Notes: generated by a model not told the origin, from the letters alone. 64,000 nt of DNA from Pelagerythrobacter sp041912895 (GCF_041912895.1 NZ_JAYSGI010000001.1:1054001-1118000); one strand, 5' to 3'; counted from the first letter of the stretch, positions 44,596 through 52,416 are shown. Program-made: numbers and translations.

Positions 44596-45846
44596 ATGAG
44601 CCTCACCGAGATCAACTTCGACGGTATCGTCGGCCCGAGCCACAACTATGCAGGCCTCAGCCTCGGCAATATCGCCAGCGCCAACCACGGAGGCGATCCC
44701 TCGTATCCGCGCGCGGCGGCGTTGCAGGGGCTCGCCAAGATGCGCGGCAACATGGCGCGCGGGCTCGCGCAGGGCTGCCTGCTGCCCCTTCCGCGCCCGA
44801 ACCACGCACTGTTGACGCGGCTTGCGGTGGACAACGCCACCGACCGCGCGCTGCTCGCCGCGGCATGGTCGGCCAGTTCGATGTGGACGGCCAATGCGGC
44901 CACCGTCAGCCCCGCCCCCGACACCGCCGATGGCCGCTGCCACCTGACCCCGGCAAACCTTTCCACGATGCTCCACCGTGCGCAGGAATGGCCGGAAACG
45001 AAGCGTCAGCTCGACCTCGCCTTCGCCGACAGCGCGCATTTCGCGGTCCACGATGCTGTGCCCGGCAGCTTCGGCGACGAAGGCGCGGCGAACCATATGC
45101 GGCTGTGCGAAGGGCACGGCACGGCGGGCGTGGAGGTGTTCGTCTATGGCCGCCCAGGCGGCAAATTCCCCGCGCGCCAGCACGAGCAGGCCAGCCGCGC
45201 GGTGGCGCGCCTGCATGGCCTCGATCCCGATCGCACGGTGTTCATCGAACAGAATCCCGCGGCGATCGCGGCGGGCGCGTTCCACAACGACGTCGTCGCG
45301 GTCGCCAACGAGCGCGTGCTGTTCACCCATGCCGAGGCTTTCGCCGATCAGGCCGGGGCGTACGAAGCGATCCGGGCGAAGTTTCCCGCGCTCGAGATGG
45401 TCGAGGTTGCCGCGAGCGCCGTCAGCCTTGCAGAAGCCATTCGCACCTATCTGTTCAATGCCCAACTGGTTACGTTGCCGGGCGGCGAAATGGCGCTGGT
45501 GGTGCCCGAAGAATGCCGCGAGAGCGACGCGGTATGGTCATGGTGCGAGGCGATGCTCGCGGGCAATGGGCCGATCCGGCAAGTGATCCCGGTCGACGTG
45601 CGCCAGTCGATGGCCAACGGCGGCGGGCCCGCGTGCCTGCGGCTGCGCGTCGTGGCCGATCCGGCGACGGTCGATTCGCGCTTCCTCCTCGACGACGCGA
45701 AGGCGGAACGGATGGAAAAGGCAATTGCCGCAGCTTGGCCCGAGCAGATCGATCCCGCCGATCTGGGCAGCGACGCGCTAGCGCGCACAGTGCGCGCCGC
45801 GCGCCAGTCCCTGATCGAGACGCTCGACTTGCCTGAACTTGGTTAA
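44596..45846 (+). CDS. astB: N-succinylarginine dihydrolase AstB
   Basis: Second AST enzyme, converting succinylarginine to succinylornithine, CO2 and ammonia; 416 residues (E. coli 447). Visible are NFDGIVGPSHNYAGLSLGN, FAVHDAVPGSFGDEGAANHM, AFHNDVVAVANERVLFTH and QSMANGGGPACLRLRV, which carry the amidinotransferase-fold catalytic residues. It follows astA by seven bases. astC, astD and astE are not present in this window. Confidence 0.94.
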   Translation: MSLTEINFDGIVGPSHNYAGLSLGNIASANHGGDPSYPRAAALQGLAKMRGNMARGLAQGCLLPLPRPNHALLTRLAVDNATDRALLAAAWSASSMWTANAATVSPAPDTADGRCHLTPANLSTMLHRAQEWPETKRQLDLAFADSAHFAVHDAVPGSFGDEGAANHMRLCEGHGTAGVEVFVYGRPGGKFPARQHEQASRAVARLHGLDPDRTVFIEQNPAAIAAGAFHNDVVAVANERVLFTHAEAFADQAGAYEAIRAKFPALEMVEVAASAVSLAEAIRTYLFNAQLVTLPGGEMALVVPEECRESDAVWSWCEAMLAGNGPIRQVIPVDVRQSMANGGGPACLRLRVVADPATVDSRFLLDDAKAERMEKAIAAAWPEQIDPADLGSDALARTVRAARQSLIETLDLPELG

Positions 45847-45951
45847 CGCGCTGGACTGCGAGGTCGAGGCGCGTAGACTCGGCGGATCGTTAACCACCGT
45901 ATCGGGCGGCACGAGGTCGAATATGGCGACTCGCAGACGCCCGGCGTTAAC
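45842..45951 (+). promoter_or_regulatory. Cluster of GTTAAC and GANTC sites before a small membrane protein gene
   Basis: Three GTTAAC hexamers (45842, 45889, 45946) and two GACTC/GANTC sites (45876, 45928) fall within 110 bases of intergenic DNA. GTTAAC contains the CtrA half-site TTAAC, and GANTC is the CcrM methylation site, so cell-cycle control of the downstream gene is possible. No full TTAA-N7-TTAAC site is present. Confidence 0.3.
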
Positions 45952-45963
45952 CGAAGGTCGCGT

Positions 45964-46200
45964 ATGTTCGGAAAGCTTCGCCGGTTGTTCGTCATCAAGA
46001 CGCGGGGCGAAGCCTACCTGATCATCTATGCGCTTAGCCTCGGCGCCACGGCGCGCGGATCGGCCTATCTCACGCAATATCCTGGTTGGGGCGGCAAGCT
46101 GCTGTTCCTCGCCTGCACCGGCGCGGTGTTTCTGGCGGGCGCGAAGATCCTCGACTGCCTGCGGTACGAGCGCGATCGTGAGCCTGATGTCGGGAAGTAA
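45964..46200 (+). CDS. Small membrane protein of unknown function
   Basis: A 78-residue protein with a basic N-terminus (MFGKLRRLFVIKTRGEAYL) and two hydrophobic stretches, about 16-36 and 44-62, followed by a charged tail. It has coding-like composition, but no family is recognised. The preceding 110 bases carry the GTTAAC/GANTC cluster. It ends next to the 3' end of the convergent tmRNA gene. Confidence 0.6.
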   Translation: MFGKLRRLFVIKTRGEAYLIIYALSLGATARGSAYLTQYPGWGGKLLFLACTGAVFLAGAKILDCLRYERDREPDVGK

Positions 46201-46202
46201 GT

Positions 46203-46548
46203 GGGGGTTTCTGTTGCTACGTACCCCCGGACGCCCGGTTTCCGATTCTGTTACCCGGTTCGGTCCGAACCGTGCTCATAGCTTTGTAAGATCAGGCCGT
46301 TAGGCCGTCAGGTTACGCAGCGAGAGCAAGTGCTTCGTTGTCGTTGGCACTTGTGAGTTTTGAGCCTTTAACGGGTTACTCAGCCCGGGCGAAAACAGTG
46401 CCTTTCAACACACGTCGATCCTGGTTCGGCCCCGTCGAGATCCCCGGAATTCCGGGAATTTTGGTGGAGCCGCCGGGTACTGCCCCCGGGTCCGTTGTGC
46501 CTATTGCACACCGCAATTTATCGCCATAGCCGGCCAAAACCGGCACTG
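46203..46548 (-). ncRNA. ssrA: Circularly permuted two-piece tmRNA gene
   Basis: Minus-strand ssrA in alphaproteobacterial order. The acceptor piece (about 46546 to 46462) comes first, ending CGGCTCC-ACCA, with a T-arm CCGGG-GGCAGTA-CCCGG. A 28-base spacer (46461-46434) contains the perfect palindrome CCCGGAATTCCGGG. The coding piece then starts at 46433 with GGGGCCGAACCAGGATCGAC. GGGGCCG pairs with CGGCTCC to make the seven-base acceptor stem (one G-U). The tag reading frame ANDNEALALAA-stop lies at 46348-46313. The precise outer ends are estimated. It rescues stalled ribosomes. Confidence 0.93.
46313..46348 (-). other. tmRNA proteolysis tag reading frame
   Basis: Eleven codons GCC to GCG followed by TAA encode ANDNEALALAA. 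The A-N-D-N start and terminal A-L-A-A are the standard form of ClpXP-directed ssrA tags. The resume codon is GCC at 46348-46346. Confidence 0.92.
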
Positions 46549-46551
46549 CCC

Positions 46552-46579
46552 TATATAGCGATCCGCCGCTTAATGTGAA
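46552..46579 (-). promoter_or_regulatory. Promoter of the tmRNA gene
   Basis: TTCACA (46579-46574), a 16-base spacer and TATATA (46557-46552) form a sigma70-type promoter on the minus strand, directly upstream of the acceptor piece. It lies between the mscL stop and ssrA, so ssrA does not depend on mscL transcription. Confidence 0.6.
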
Positions 46580-46598
46580 GTGACCGGGAAGAGGCGCC

Positions 46599-47036
46599 TC
46601 AGGGGCGCTTCTTCAGCTCGTCGCGAATTTCCTTGAGCAAGTCGAGTTCGGTCGGCCCGGTCGGCTTTTCTTCCGGCGGAGTCTTCTCGAATTCGGCCAT
46701 CACCTTCTTGGCGTAGCGGACGAGCAGGAAGATGATGAACGCCAGGATCAGGAAATTGATGATCGCGGTGATGAACGATCCGTAGCCGATCATCGCCGCG
46801 CCCGCTTCCTTCAGCGCCGCATAGTCGGCGGTCGACCCGGTATAGCCTTCGGGCGTGCTCAACAGGATGAAATAGCTGGAGAAATCGACGCCGCCGAAGA
46901 TGAACCCGACGAACGGCATGATCACGTCTTCGGTCAACGAAGTGACGATTTTGCCGAAGGCCCCGGCGATGATGACCGCGACCGCGAGATCGATCACGTT
47001 GCCCTTGGCGATGAATGCCTTGAATTCCGTGAGCAT
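46599..47036 (-). CDS. mscL: Large-conductance mechanosensitive channel MscL
   Basis: A 145-residue inner-membrane channel that opens under hypoosmotic stress. Visible are the amphipathic N-terminal helix MLTEFKAFIAKGNVIDLAVA, the first span with VIIAGAFGKIVTSL, a periplasmic loop, the second span (about 88-109) and a charged C-terminal helix (LLKEIRDELKKRP). The ATG at 47036 gives the family N-terminus; an in-frame ATG at 47126 is rejected. Confidence 0.95.
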   Translation of the reverse strand: MLTEFKAFIAKGNVIDLAVAVIIAGAFGKIVTSLTEDVIMPFVGFIFGGVDFSSYFILLSTPEGYTGSTADYAALKEAGAAMIGYGSFITAIINFLILAFIIFLLVRYAKKVMAEFEKTPPEEKPTGPTELDLLKEIRDELKKRP

Positions 47037-47192
47037 GCCTGATTCTCCGTCGTGGCCAGTTCGCACGAGTTTCTGCCATTTTGCCAGTCGGCTGCCAAGA
47101 CCGGCGATTTCCTTGAAATGCCGCACCGGTGTGCTATCTGCGCAATACAGATTGCAGCGGGCGCATTCCGCCCCGCCTCCGGGAGCTATTCG

Positions 47193-47810
47193 ATGAACTG
47201 GAAGTCTGCCAGACTCGGCCTCGTCGCCGTCGCCTCGCTCGGCCTCGCTGCCTGCGGGATCAACTCGGTGCCCGCCGCCGAGGAGAACGCCAAGGCCAAG
47301 TGGGCCGACGTACAGGCCGCGTTCCAGGAGCGCGCGAACCTAGTACCCAACATTGCCGAAGTCGCCGCGGGCGCGGCCGAGCAGGAGCGCGGCATCCTGA
47401 CCGACGTGGTCAACGCGCGTGCCCGCGCGACCAGCGTGAACCTTACCACCGACGATCTCAACGATCCCGAGAAGATGGCCGAATTCGAAGCCGCGCAAAG
47501 CCAGCTCGGTGCCGGGCTCGGCCGTCTGCTGGCCAATTTCGAGGCCTATCCGCAGCTCCAGTCGATCACCAACTACCAGATGCTGCAGAGCCAGCTCGAA
47601 GGGCAGGAAAACCGCATTCGCATCACCATCCGCGACTACAACGAGGCGGTGCGCCAGTATAACACCACGATCCGCACCTTCCCCGACACGATCGGCGCGA
47701 ATATCATCCACGGCGCGGAGCCGATGGTGCCTTACGAGGCGGTGACCCCCGGCGCTGAAACTGCGCCCCAGCTCGACATGACCCCGGGCGGTTCGACGCA
47801 GGCCAATTGA
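47193..47810 (+). CDS. lemA: LemA-family lipoprotein
   Basis: A 205-residue LemA protein: signal peptide with lipobox LGLAAC (Cys21), then the helical bundle with AKWADVQAAFQERANLVPNI, LANFEAYPQLQSITNYQMLQ and ENRIRITIRDYNEAVRQYNT. LemA function is poorly known; it is nearly always followed by TPM-domain (YgcG-like) genes, as here. It begins a likely operon with the next two genes. The spacing to the next start is eight bases. Confidence 0.9.
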   Translation: MNWKSARLGLVAVASLGLAACGINSVPAAEENAKAKWADVQAAFQERANLVPNIAEVAAGAAEQERGILTDVVNARARATSVNLTTDDLNDPEKMAEFEAAQSQLGAGLGRLLANFEAYPQLQSITNYQMLQSQLEGQENRIRITIRDYNEAVRQYNTTIRTFPDTIGANIIHGAEPMVPYEAVTPGAETAPQLDMTPGGSTQAN

Positions 47811-47818
47811 GCGGGCCG

Positions 47819-48634
47819 ATGCGCCGTATCGCCGGCCTTCTCGCCCTGCTGGCGGCGCTGATCGCGTCGCCGGCATGGGCGCAGGAATTTCCCGAACTGA
47901 CCGGCCGCGTGGTCGATCAAGCGGACATCATTCCGCCCGATGTCGAGGCGCAGCTCACCGCGAAGCTGGAAGCGTTGGAGACACAGTCGCAGCGGCAGGT
48001 CGTGGTCGCGACGATCGCGGACCTGCAAGGCTACGACATCGCGGATTACGGCTACCAGCTCGGCCGCGCGTGGGGCCTTGGCGATGCGGAACGCAACGAT
48101 GGCGCGCTGCTGATCGTCGCTCCGAACGAGCGCAAGGTGCGGATCGAGGTCGGCTACGGGCTCGAGCCGGTACTGACCGACGGCCTCTCCGCCATCATCG
48201 TCCAGCAGCAGATCCTCCCGCGTTTTCGCGACGGCGACTATCCGGGCGGCATCGTCGCCGGAACCGACGCGATCGTCGGCCAATTGCAGCTTCCCGCGGA
48301 AGAGGCGCAGCGCATCGCCGCGCAGGCGGAGGAGCAACGCGAGAGCGATGGGGGCTTCCCCTTCGGCGCGCTGATCTGGCTCGGCTTCCTGTTCTTTTTC
48401 TTCATCCTCCCGCTGTTCGGACGTGGGCGCAAGCGGCGCTATCGCCGTGGCGGAGTGGGCGGTGTCGTGGGCGACATCATCCTGTGGGAAGCGGGCAAGG
48501 CGGTCGCCAGCGGCCTGATGTCGGGCGGTGACGACTGGGGCGGTGGCGGCTTCGGCGGAGGCGGCGGTTTCGGCGGCGGCTTCTCGGGCGGCGGCGGCAG
48601 TTTCGGGGGCGGTGGCGCCTCCGGGGGATGGTAG
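47819..48634 (+). CDS. TPM-domain (YgcG-like) secreted or membrane protein
   Basis: A 271-residue protein: signal peptide ending AWA-Q (about 22), a TPM_phosphatase domain (about 25-150) with GRVVDQADIIPPDVEAQL, RQVVVATIADLQGYDIADYG and IEVGYGLEPVLTDG, one membrane span (about 185-200), and a glycine-rich tail (about 240-271). This layout is standard for LemA-associated YgcG proteins. The ATG at 47819 is preferred; a TTG at 47807 overlapping the lemA stop is possible. Role unknown. Confidence 0.85.
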   Translation: MRRIAGLLALLAALIASPAWAQEFPELTGRVVDQADIIPPDVEAQLTAKLEALETQSQRQVVVATIADLQGYDIADYGYQLGRAWGLGDAERNDGALLIVAPNERKVRIEVGYGLEPVLTDGLSAIIVQQQILPRFRDGDYPGGIVAGTDAIVGQLQLPAEEAQRIAAQAEEQRESDGGFPFGALIWLGFLFFFFILPLFGRGRKRRYRRGGVGGVVGDIILWEAGKAVASGLMSGGDDWGGGGFGGGGGFGGGFSGGGGSFGGGGASGGW

Positions 48635-48637
48635 GCG

Positions 48638-49312
48638 ATGAAATACCTGACAGCCGATCAGCATACGATCGTCACCGATGCGGTCGCTGCGGCGGAACGC
48701 GAAACCTCGGGCGAGATCGTTACGGTGCTCGCCGACCGCTCCGACGGATACAGCGATATCGCGCTGCTGTGGGCGATCGCAGCCGCCTTCACCGCGATGA
48801 GCGTGGTGGCGCTGTTTCCCGAATTCTTCCTCGCGAAGCTCGACTGGCTGCTGGGCGGCTGGACGCACGAGTGGACCACCGGCGAACTGTTCGGGATGTT
48901 GACCGGGCTGGGTCTTATCAAGTTCGTCGGCGTCTGGGCGATCCAGCTGTGGCAGCCGCTGAAATTCCTGCTCGTGCCCGGCCCGGTGAAAAGCACGCGC
49001 ACGCACGACAAGGCGGTCGCGCTGTTCAAGGTCGGCGCGGAGCGGCGCACCCACGGGCGCACCGGCGTGCTGATCTACCTTTCGATGCACGAGCACCGGG
49101 CGGAGATCGTCGCCGACCAGCCGATCGCGGAGAAGGTCCCGGCCGAGGTCTGGGGCGAGGCGATGGCCGATATGCTTGCCGAAATCCGCGAAGGCCGCGT
49201 GGCCGAGGGCATGGCAGCGGGCGTGCGCGATGTGGGCCAGGTCCTGTCCGAGCACTTCCCCCGCGCCGACGACGATGTGAACGAGCTGCCCGACCGGCTG
49301 ATCGAGGTCTGA
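48638..49312 (+). CDS. TPM-domain membrane protein
   Basis: A 224-residue second TPM-type protein. The domain is split around two hydrophobic segments (about 45-65 and 82-110): TADQHTIVTDAVAAAERETSGEIV comes before, and GRTGVLIYLSMHEHRAEIVAD after. No signal peptide. It follows the YgcG-like gene by three bases and overlaps the NUDIX gene by one, so it is part of the lemA operon. Role unknown. Confidence 0.8.
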   Translation: MKYLTADQHTIVTDAVAAAERETSGEIVTVLADRSDGYSDIALLWAIAAAFTAMSVVALFPEFFLAKLDWLLGGWTHEWTTGELFGMLTGLGLIKFVGVWAIQLWQPLKFLLVPGPVKSTRTHDKAVALFKVGAERRTHGRTGVLIYLSMHEHRAEIVADQPIAEKVPAEVWGEAMADMLAEIREGRVAEGMAAGVRDVGQVLSEHFPRADDDVNELPDRLIEV

Positions 49313-49851
49313 TGACCGCCGATCGGGACGCATCCGAAAACATCGTCTGGCAGGGCAAATACATCGCCACGAAGACGCGCGGGCGGTGGGAATACGTCTC
49401 GCGCGCCCGTGGCATCCGCGCTGCGGTGATACTGGCGGTCGAGGATGGCCACGTCCTGCTGGTGGAACAATATCGCGTGCCACTCGGCCGCGTCTGCCTC
49501 GAACTGCCTGCGGGGCTGATCGGCGATGAGGAAGGCGCAGAGGATGAAGCGGCCGAAGCCGCCGCGGTGCGCGAACTGGAGGAAGAGACCGGCTACACCG
49601 CCGCGCGGATGGAGAACCTCGGCGAATTTCATTCGTCGCCCGGCATGGTCAGCGAGAGCTTCACGCTGATGCGCGCGCGGGGGCTGACGAAGATCGGCGC
49701 TGGCGGCGGTACCGAGAGCGAGGATATCACCGTACACCGCGTGCCCCTTGCCGATGTGCGCGAATTCATCGCACAGCGCCGCGCGCTCGGCCATGCGGTC
49801 GACGTGCGGATCGCCATGTTGCTGGCGGACAGTCTCATCGGGGAGGAATGA
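49312..49851 (+). CDS. NUDIX hydrolase, ADP-ribose pyrophosphatase-like
   Basis: A 179-residue hydrolase. The N-terminal part (WEYVSRARGIRAAVILAV) resembles ADPRase-type enzymes. The Nudix box carries REL-EEETGY, but the glycine that should begin it is displaced (GLIGDEEGAEDEAAEAAAV), so its spacing differs from the canonical motif. It would cleave a nucleoside diphosphate derivative; the substrate is not readable. The start overlaps the TPM gene stop (TGATG). Confidence 0.83.
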   Translation: MTADRDASENIVWQGKYIATKTRGRWEYVSRARGIRAAVILAVEDGHVLLVEQYRVPLGRVCLELPAGLIGDEEGAEDEAAEAAAVRELEEETGYTAARMENLGEFHSSPGMVSESFTLMRARGLTKIGAGGGTESEDITVHRVPLADVREFIAQRRALGHAVDVRIAMLLADSLIGEE

Positions 49852-49852
49852 T

Positions 49853-50635
49853 ATGGCAGGCAGGTGCGCGGGCAAGCTGGCGCTGGTGACGGGGGCGGCG
49901 CAGGGTCTCGGCGCGGCGCATGCGCGGCGGCTGGCGGAAGAAGGCGCGCGGGTACTCTGCACCGATCTCAACGGTGCGGGCGCGGCGGCCACGGCGCAGG
50001 CGATCGACGAAAGCCTCGGCAGCGGCACCGCCTTTGCCATCGCGCACGACGTGACCGATCCCGCTCAGTGGGAAGCGGCGGTGGATGCCGCGCGCGAGCA
50101 CCTCGGCGGCCTCAACGTGCTGGTCAACAATGCCGGGATCGGTGTGGGCGGCAATATCGAGACAAGCGAATTCGAGGACTGGCAGCGCTGCTTCTCGGTC
50201 AACGTGGATTCGATCTTTCACGGCTGCCAGAAGGCGTTGCCGCTGATGCGCGAGCACGCGCCCGGATCGATCGTCAACATCTCGAGCATCGCCGGGCTGA
50301 TCGCGAGCGATACGATGCCGGCCTACAATTCGAGCAAGGCGGCGGTGTGGATGCTGTCGAAGTCGATCGCGTTGCACTGCGCGAAGAACAACATGGGCAT
50401 CCGCTGCAACTCGGTGCATCCCACGTTCGTCGATACGCCGATCCTCGATGGGACGGCGCGGCATCATGCGATCGACAAGGATGTGCTGCTGGAGAAGCTG
50501 GCGCGACAGATCCCGCTGAAATTCGTCGGCGAGCCGGACGATATCGCCAATGCGGTGGTCTATCTGGCGAGCGACGAGAGTCGCTTCATGACCGGGGCCG
50601 AGATCAAGCTCGACGGCGGTATCTCGGCCATGTGA
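49853..50635 (+). CDS. Short-chain dehydrogenase/reductase
   Basis: A 260-residue classical SDR. The cofactor loop TGAAQGLGAAHARRL lies near residue 14, followed by VNNAGIGVGG, the catalytic Ser in NISSIAG, and Tyr-Lys in YNSSKAA. The acidic residue in LCTDLN at the end of the second strand favours NAD(H). The substrate is unknown; the overall pattern resembles cyclopentanol/3-hydroxysteroid-type SDRs. A strong GGGGAGGA precedes the ATG at 49853. Confidence 0.85.
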   Translation: MAGRCAGKLALVTGAAQGLGAAHARRLAEEGARVLCTDLNGAGAAATAQAIDESLGSGTAFAIAHDVTDPAQWEAAVDAAREHLGGLNVLVNNAGIGVGGNIETSEFEDWQRCFSVNVDSIFHGCQKALPLMREHAPGSIVNISSIAGLIASDTMPAYNSSKAAVWMLSKSIALHCAKNNMGIRCNSVHPTFVDTPILDGTARHHAIDKDVLLEKLARQIPLKFVGEPDDIANAVVYLASDESRFMTGAEIKLDGGISAM

Positions 50636-50686
50636 AGGTAATGCGGCGGGTGAAGGTGTGAGGGGCGCGGTTTGCGCCGCGCCCTC

Positions 50687-50899
50687 TCAATCCGCGATCA
50701 GCGCGATCGCGAGGTAGACCAGGATCAACGATCCGAAGCCGATCAATGTGCCGGCGACGAAGGCCACGCGGACCCAGAGCGGGTCGACCCCGAGGTAGTT
50801 TGCGATCCCGCCGCAGACGCCGAACACCTTGCCGTCGGTCTTGTCGAGGCGGAAGCTGCGCTCCGGCGCCACGACGGGGTGGTTGTCGTGCCGGGTCAT
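50687..50899 (-). CDS. PspC-domain small membrane protein
   Basis: A 70-residue protein consisting of a single PspC domain: FRLDKTDGKVFGVCGGIANY, then LGVDPLWVRVAFVAGTLIGF and a second hydrophobic stretch. PspC domains sense envelope stress; no PspA/PspF is nearby. The ATG overlaps the stop of the upstream small gene (ATGA). Confidence 0.82.
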   Translation of the reverse strand: MTRHDNHPVVAPERSFRLDKTDGKVFGVCGGIANYLGVDPLWVRVAFVAGTLIGFGSLILVYLAIALIAD

Positions 50900-51015
50900 G
50901 CGATGAAGCCGGCGGGGCTGGCGGGCACGATCGCGGCGGCGAAGAACACGGCCGAGACGGCGAAGGCGGAGACGGCGGCGAAGAGGCGGCTGCTCATGTT
51001 GTTGAACGATTGCAT
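50896..51015 (-). CDS. Very small hydrophobic protein upstream of the PspC gene
   Basis: A 39-residue protein, MQSFNNMSSRLFAAVSAFAV and on, with one membrane helix (about 10-37). It is coupled to the PspC gene by a four-base ATGA overlap. No family is recognised and it may be a leader or partner peptide. The start at 51015 is supported by a GGAAGGG about 10 bases upstream. Confidence 0.5.
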   Translation of the reverse strand: MQSFNNMSSRLFAAVSAFAVSAVFFAAAIVPASPAGFIA

Positions 51016-51151
51016 GGTATTTTTCCCTTCCTTTGCGCTGTCCTTGGGACAATCCCGCGAACACCAGATGCTTTGCACGGGGTGTGCCAGTTTCGAGAAA
51101 CGGCGGAATTCAGCCATTCCGTGCCCCAGCGCGCGAAGCCGCATCGTTCAT

Positions 51152-51192
51152 CGATCCGAAAGGTTGGGATTTTTTCCCAACCTTTCGGATCG
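51152..51192. repeat. Perfect 18-bp inverted repeat upstream of recF
   Basis: CGATCCGAAAGGTTGGGA (51152-51169) and its exact complement (51175-51192) flank a TTTTT loop. It lies 48 bases before the recF start. There is no T-run after either arm, so it is not a standard intrinsic terminator. Confidence 0.85.
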
Positions 51193-51240
51193 CAAATTCT
51201 CGTGGTTTCGCGAAGACCCGCCAGCTATCGCCCGCTGCTC

Positions 51241-52323
51241 ATGGCGCTCGACCGGATCACCCTTGCCGATTTCCGCAATCACGGGCGCAGCGAGCTGTCG
51301 GGCACGGCGAAGTTCAACCTGCTGACCGGAGAGAACGGAGCAGGCAAGACCAACGTGCTCGAAGCGCTCTCGCTATTCGCGCCCGGGCGCGGGTTGCGCC
51401 GGGCGCAGCTGGCCGACCTGCCGCGCGGTAACGGCGCGGGCGGCTTCGCGGTCGGCGCTTCGTTACTGGCGGCAGAGACGGAGCCGGTCCGCCTCGGCAC
51501 GTTGGTCCGCGCGGACCGGCCAGGGCGACGGCTGGTGCAGGTCAACGGGGCGGAAGCGAGCGCGGCCAGCCTCGGCGAATGGCTGGCGGTGAGCTGGCTG
51601 ACCCCGGCGATGGACCGGCTGTTCGCCGACAGCGCGGGCAACCGGCGTCGCTTCGTCGACCGCATGGCGCTCGCACTCGATCCGGGTCACGCGCGCAACG
51701 CGACCCGCTACGAAGCTGCGCTACGCGAACGCAACCGGCTGCTGACAGGCGATGCGCCGCCCGATCCGGCGTGGCTCGACGGGGTCGAACGGCACCTCGC
51801 CGAATACGGCAGCGCCCTGTCACAAAGCCGTGCGCGGGCGATCGCAGCGGTTGCCGGGGCACTGGCCGCGTTGCCGGACGAACCCTTCGCCCGCCCCGCC
51901 CTCGCCTACGCGGCGGGCGGCGCGACCACACAGGGAGACCTCGCCGCCGCCCTGCGCGACGGCCGCCGCCGCGACCGGCAGGCTGGCCGCACGCTCACCG
52001 GTCCGCACCGCGACGATCTCGAGGTCACGATGGCCGGCAAGGGCGCGCCTGCCGCCACCTGCTCCACCGGCGAGCAGAAGGCGATGCTGATCGCCATCAC
52101 CCTCGCCCATGCCGAACTCGCGGCGCAGGGGCGCCCCGGATTGCTCCTGCTCGACGAGGTCGCCGCGCACCTCGATCCGCTCCGGCGCGAGGCACTGTTC
52201 GCCCGGCTACGCACGGGCGGCGCACAAGTGTGGCTGACCGGCACCGAGCGTGCACCGTTCGCCGACATCGCGGGCGAAGCGGCGATGTGGGAGGTCAGCG
52301 GCGGAGAGGTCGTCGCCGAATGA
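51241..52323 (+). CDS. recF: DNA replication and repair protein RecF
   Basis: An SMC-like ATPase that helps load RecA at gaps; 360 residues. Visible are the opening RITLADFRNHGRSEL, Walker A TGENGAGKTNVLEALS, the family signature FVDRMALALDPGHARNATRYE, STGEQKAMLIAITLAHAEL and Walker B LLLLDEVAAHLD. The ATG at 51241 fits the family start. Confidence 0.94.
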   Translation: MALDRITLADFRNHGRSELSGTAKFNLLTGENGAGKTNVLEALSLFAPGRGLRRAQLADLPRGNGAGGFAVGASLLAAETEPVRLGTLVRADRPGRRLVQVNGAEASAASLGEWLAVSWLTPAMDRLFADSAGNRRRFVDRMALALDPGHARNATRYEAALRERNRLLTGDAPPDPAWLDGVERHLAEYGSALSQSRARAIAAVAGALAALPDEPFARPALAYAAGGATTQGDLAAALRDGRRRDRQAGRTLTGPHRDDLEVTMAGKGAPAATCSTGEQKAMLIAITLAHAELAAQGRPGLLLLDEVAAHLDPLRREALFARLRTGGAQVWLTGTERAPFADIAGEAAMWEVSGGEVVAE

Positions 52324-52410
52324 GTCCCGGCGAAGGCCGGGACCTCAGGCTGACTGCCAGAACATCGGCAGCAGAGCCCCATCTGCCTGAGGCCCCAACC
52401 TGCGCTGGGG
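52324..52410. repeat. REP-like composite of three inverted repeats
   Basis: Three palindromes lie between recF and the esterase gene: GTCCCGGC-GAAG-GCCGGGAC (52324-52343), CCTCAGGC (52343-52350) with GCCTGAGG (52385-52392), and CCCCA (52393) with TGGGG (52410). Such GC-rich palindromes are commonly dispersed in Sphingomonadales genomes; only one copy is visible here. Confidence 0.6.
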
Positions 52411-52416
52411 CTCGCG

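Noticed and set aside
46338..46529. Possible 63-residue plus-strand protein
   Set aside because: The region is fully explained by the tmRNA gene on the opposite strand.
47807..47819. TTG at 47807 as start of the YgcG-like gene
   Set aside because: ATG at 47819 gives a better signal peptide, though the TTG overlap with the lemA stop is not excluded.
51152..51192. Inverted repeat as an intrinsic terminator
   Set aside because: Neither side has a T-run after the stem, and the T5 lies in the loop. Kept as a repeat of unknown role.
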